Assembly (NCBI GenBank): GCA_902783305.1
Contig: CACZQU010000351.1
Coordinates: forward strand, 1-6,353
Reading direction: 5' to 3'
DNA length: 6,353 nt
Origin: an uncultured Lachnospiraceae bacterium
GTDB lineage: Bacteria > Bacillota > Clostridia > Lachnospirales > Lachnospiraceae
Made by a program: the position numbers and the translations under genes. Of this stretch, positions 6,170 to 6,353 are shown piece by piece. The notes beneath the pieces were generated by a model. The model was not told the DNA's origin. It saw nothing but the letters and a program-made list of their open reading frames with translations, and did no database searches. How positions within the stretch are numbered: the first letter of the stretch is position 1; every line of letters begins with the position of its first letter.

Positions 6170-6198
6170 GGCTTTACGGTTAATCCGTGAACAGTAAC
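6170..6198. repeat. 29-nt dispersed repeat, copy B
   Basis: Matches copy A at 4-32 with 2 mismatches in 29, in the same orientation. GTGAACAG (6187-6194) recurs once more at 6203-6210. The copies are 6166 nt apart and enclose the three genes. I see no target duplication or transposase that would make this a mobile element. Confidence 0.7.
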
Positions 6199-6236
6199 AA
6201 CTGTGAACAGCAGCCCCGGATCTCTTCAGCCAGAGG

Positions 6237-6265
6237 TTGCTTTCTCCGGCGCTATCCATTAAAAT
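6237..6265 (+). promoter_or_regulatory. Weak promoter candidate for a gene beyond the window
   Basis: TTGCTT (6237-6242, 3/6 to TTGACA) lies 17 nt upstream of TAAAAT (6260-6265, 5/6 to TATAAT). It sits between the second 29-nt repeat and a purine-rich ribosome-site-like stretch at the window end, so it could serve a + strand gene that starts just outside. The AT-rich composition makes chance matches likely. Confidence 0.3.
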
Positions 6266-6282
6266 AATATCATATTATGATA
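6264..6282. promoter_or_regulatory. AT-rich double palindrome, possible operator
   Basis: Two overlapping perfect dyads: ATAATAT-C-ATATTAT (6264-6278) and TATCATA-T-TATGATA (6268-6282), each with 7-nt arms and a 1-nt centre. They lie at the -10 of the promoter candidate at 6237-6265 or just downstream of it, a typical place for a repressor site. AT-rich DNA makes short dyads common, but two perfect 7-nt arms in 19 nt stand out. Confidence 0.35.
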
Positions 6283-6336
6283 CCACCGCCGGCAGCCCGA
6301 TATCCGGCAGAACCGGCGATGATTCCACCGTACCAC

Positions 6337-6348
6337 GGGAGGGAGGAG
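6337..6348 (+). promoter_or_regulatory. Ribosome-site-like purine stretch at the window end
   Basis: GGGAGGGAGGAG contains two GGAGG-like cores and ends 5 nt before the window edge. A start codon would fall at or just past 6354. It suggests the first codons of another + strand gene, but none is visible. Confidence 0.4.
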
Positions 6349-6353
6349 CGGTA

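Noticed and set aside
4..6198. Composite transposon or genomic island bounded by the 29-nt repeats
   Set aside because: There is no transposase, integrase, inverted terminal pair or target duplication, and base use looks even across the segment.

Overview
The window reads as a piece of an anaerobic, fairly GC-rich Firmicute chromosome, most likely a gut Lachnospiraceae-type clostridium. The reasons are a glycyl radical enzyme with its activase, strong AGGAGG-type ribosome sites, TTGACA/TATAAT-like promoters with TGn extensions, and intrinsic terminators. This is a judgement from style and protein similarity recalled from memory, not from a search. All three genes I can support lie on the + strand, in two transcription units, each with its own promoter and terminator.

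Region 1-376 has no gene. It holds one copy of a 29-nt repeat, a promoter (90-118), and an apparent leader of about 250 nt with two hairpins that share the same apex. Gene 1 (377-2431) encodes a 684-aa single-pass membrane protein of unknown function: an N-terminal domain, a four-cysteine zinc ribbon, a long coiled coil, a very acidic linker built from 15-bp tandem repeats, one membrane segment, and three TPR-like 'YDEA...YKDS' repeats. A terminator (2449-2486) follows it.

Region 2487-2720 is the control region of the second unit. It has three CAAAACA copies spaced 21 and 20 nt apart, an inverted copy that overlaps the -35 box, and a good promoter (2587-2615). The unit has two genes. The first (2721-5255, 844 aa) is a glycyl radical dehydratase of the glycerol / 1,2-propanediol dehydratase type. 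Almost every catalytic residue of the B12-independent glycerol dehydratase is present, but Tyr339 of that enzyme is replaced by Phe345, and there is an extra segment of about 50 residues. The second (5270-6061, 263 aa) is its radical-SAM activating enzyme, which lacks the ferredoxin-like insert usual in dehydratase activases. The activase cuts S-adenosylmethionine and places a radical on Gly818 of the dehydratase. The dehydratase then converts a vicinal diol to an aldehyde plus water. A strong terminator (6087-6142) closes the unit. No microcompartment shell gene, aldehyde dehydrogenase, alcohol dehydrogenase or regulator is in the window.

Region 6143-6353 has no complete gene. It holds the second copy of the 29-nt repeat, an AT-rich palindrome beside a weak promoter candidate, and a purine-rich ribosome-site-like stretch at the very end, which suggests a + strand gene starting just outside the window.
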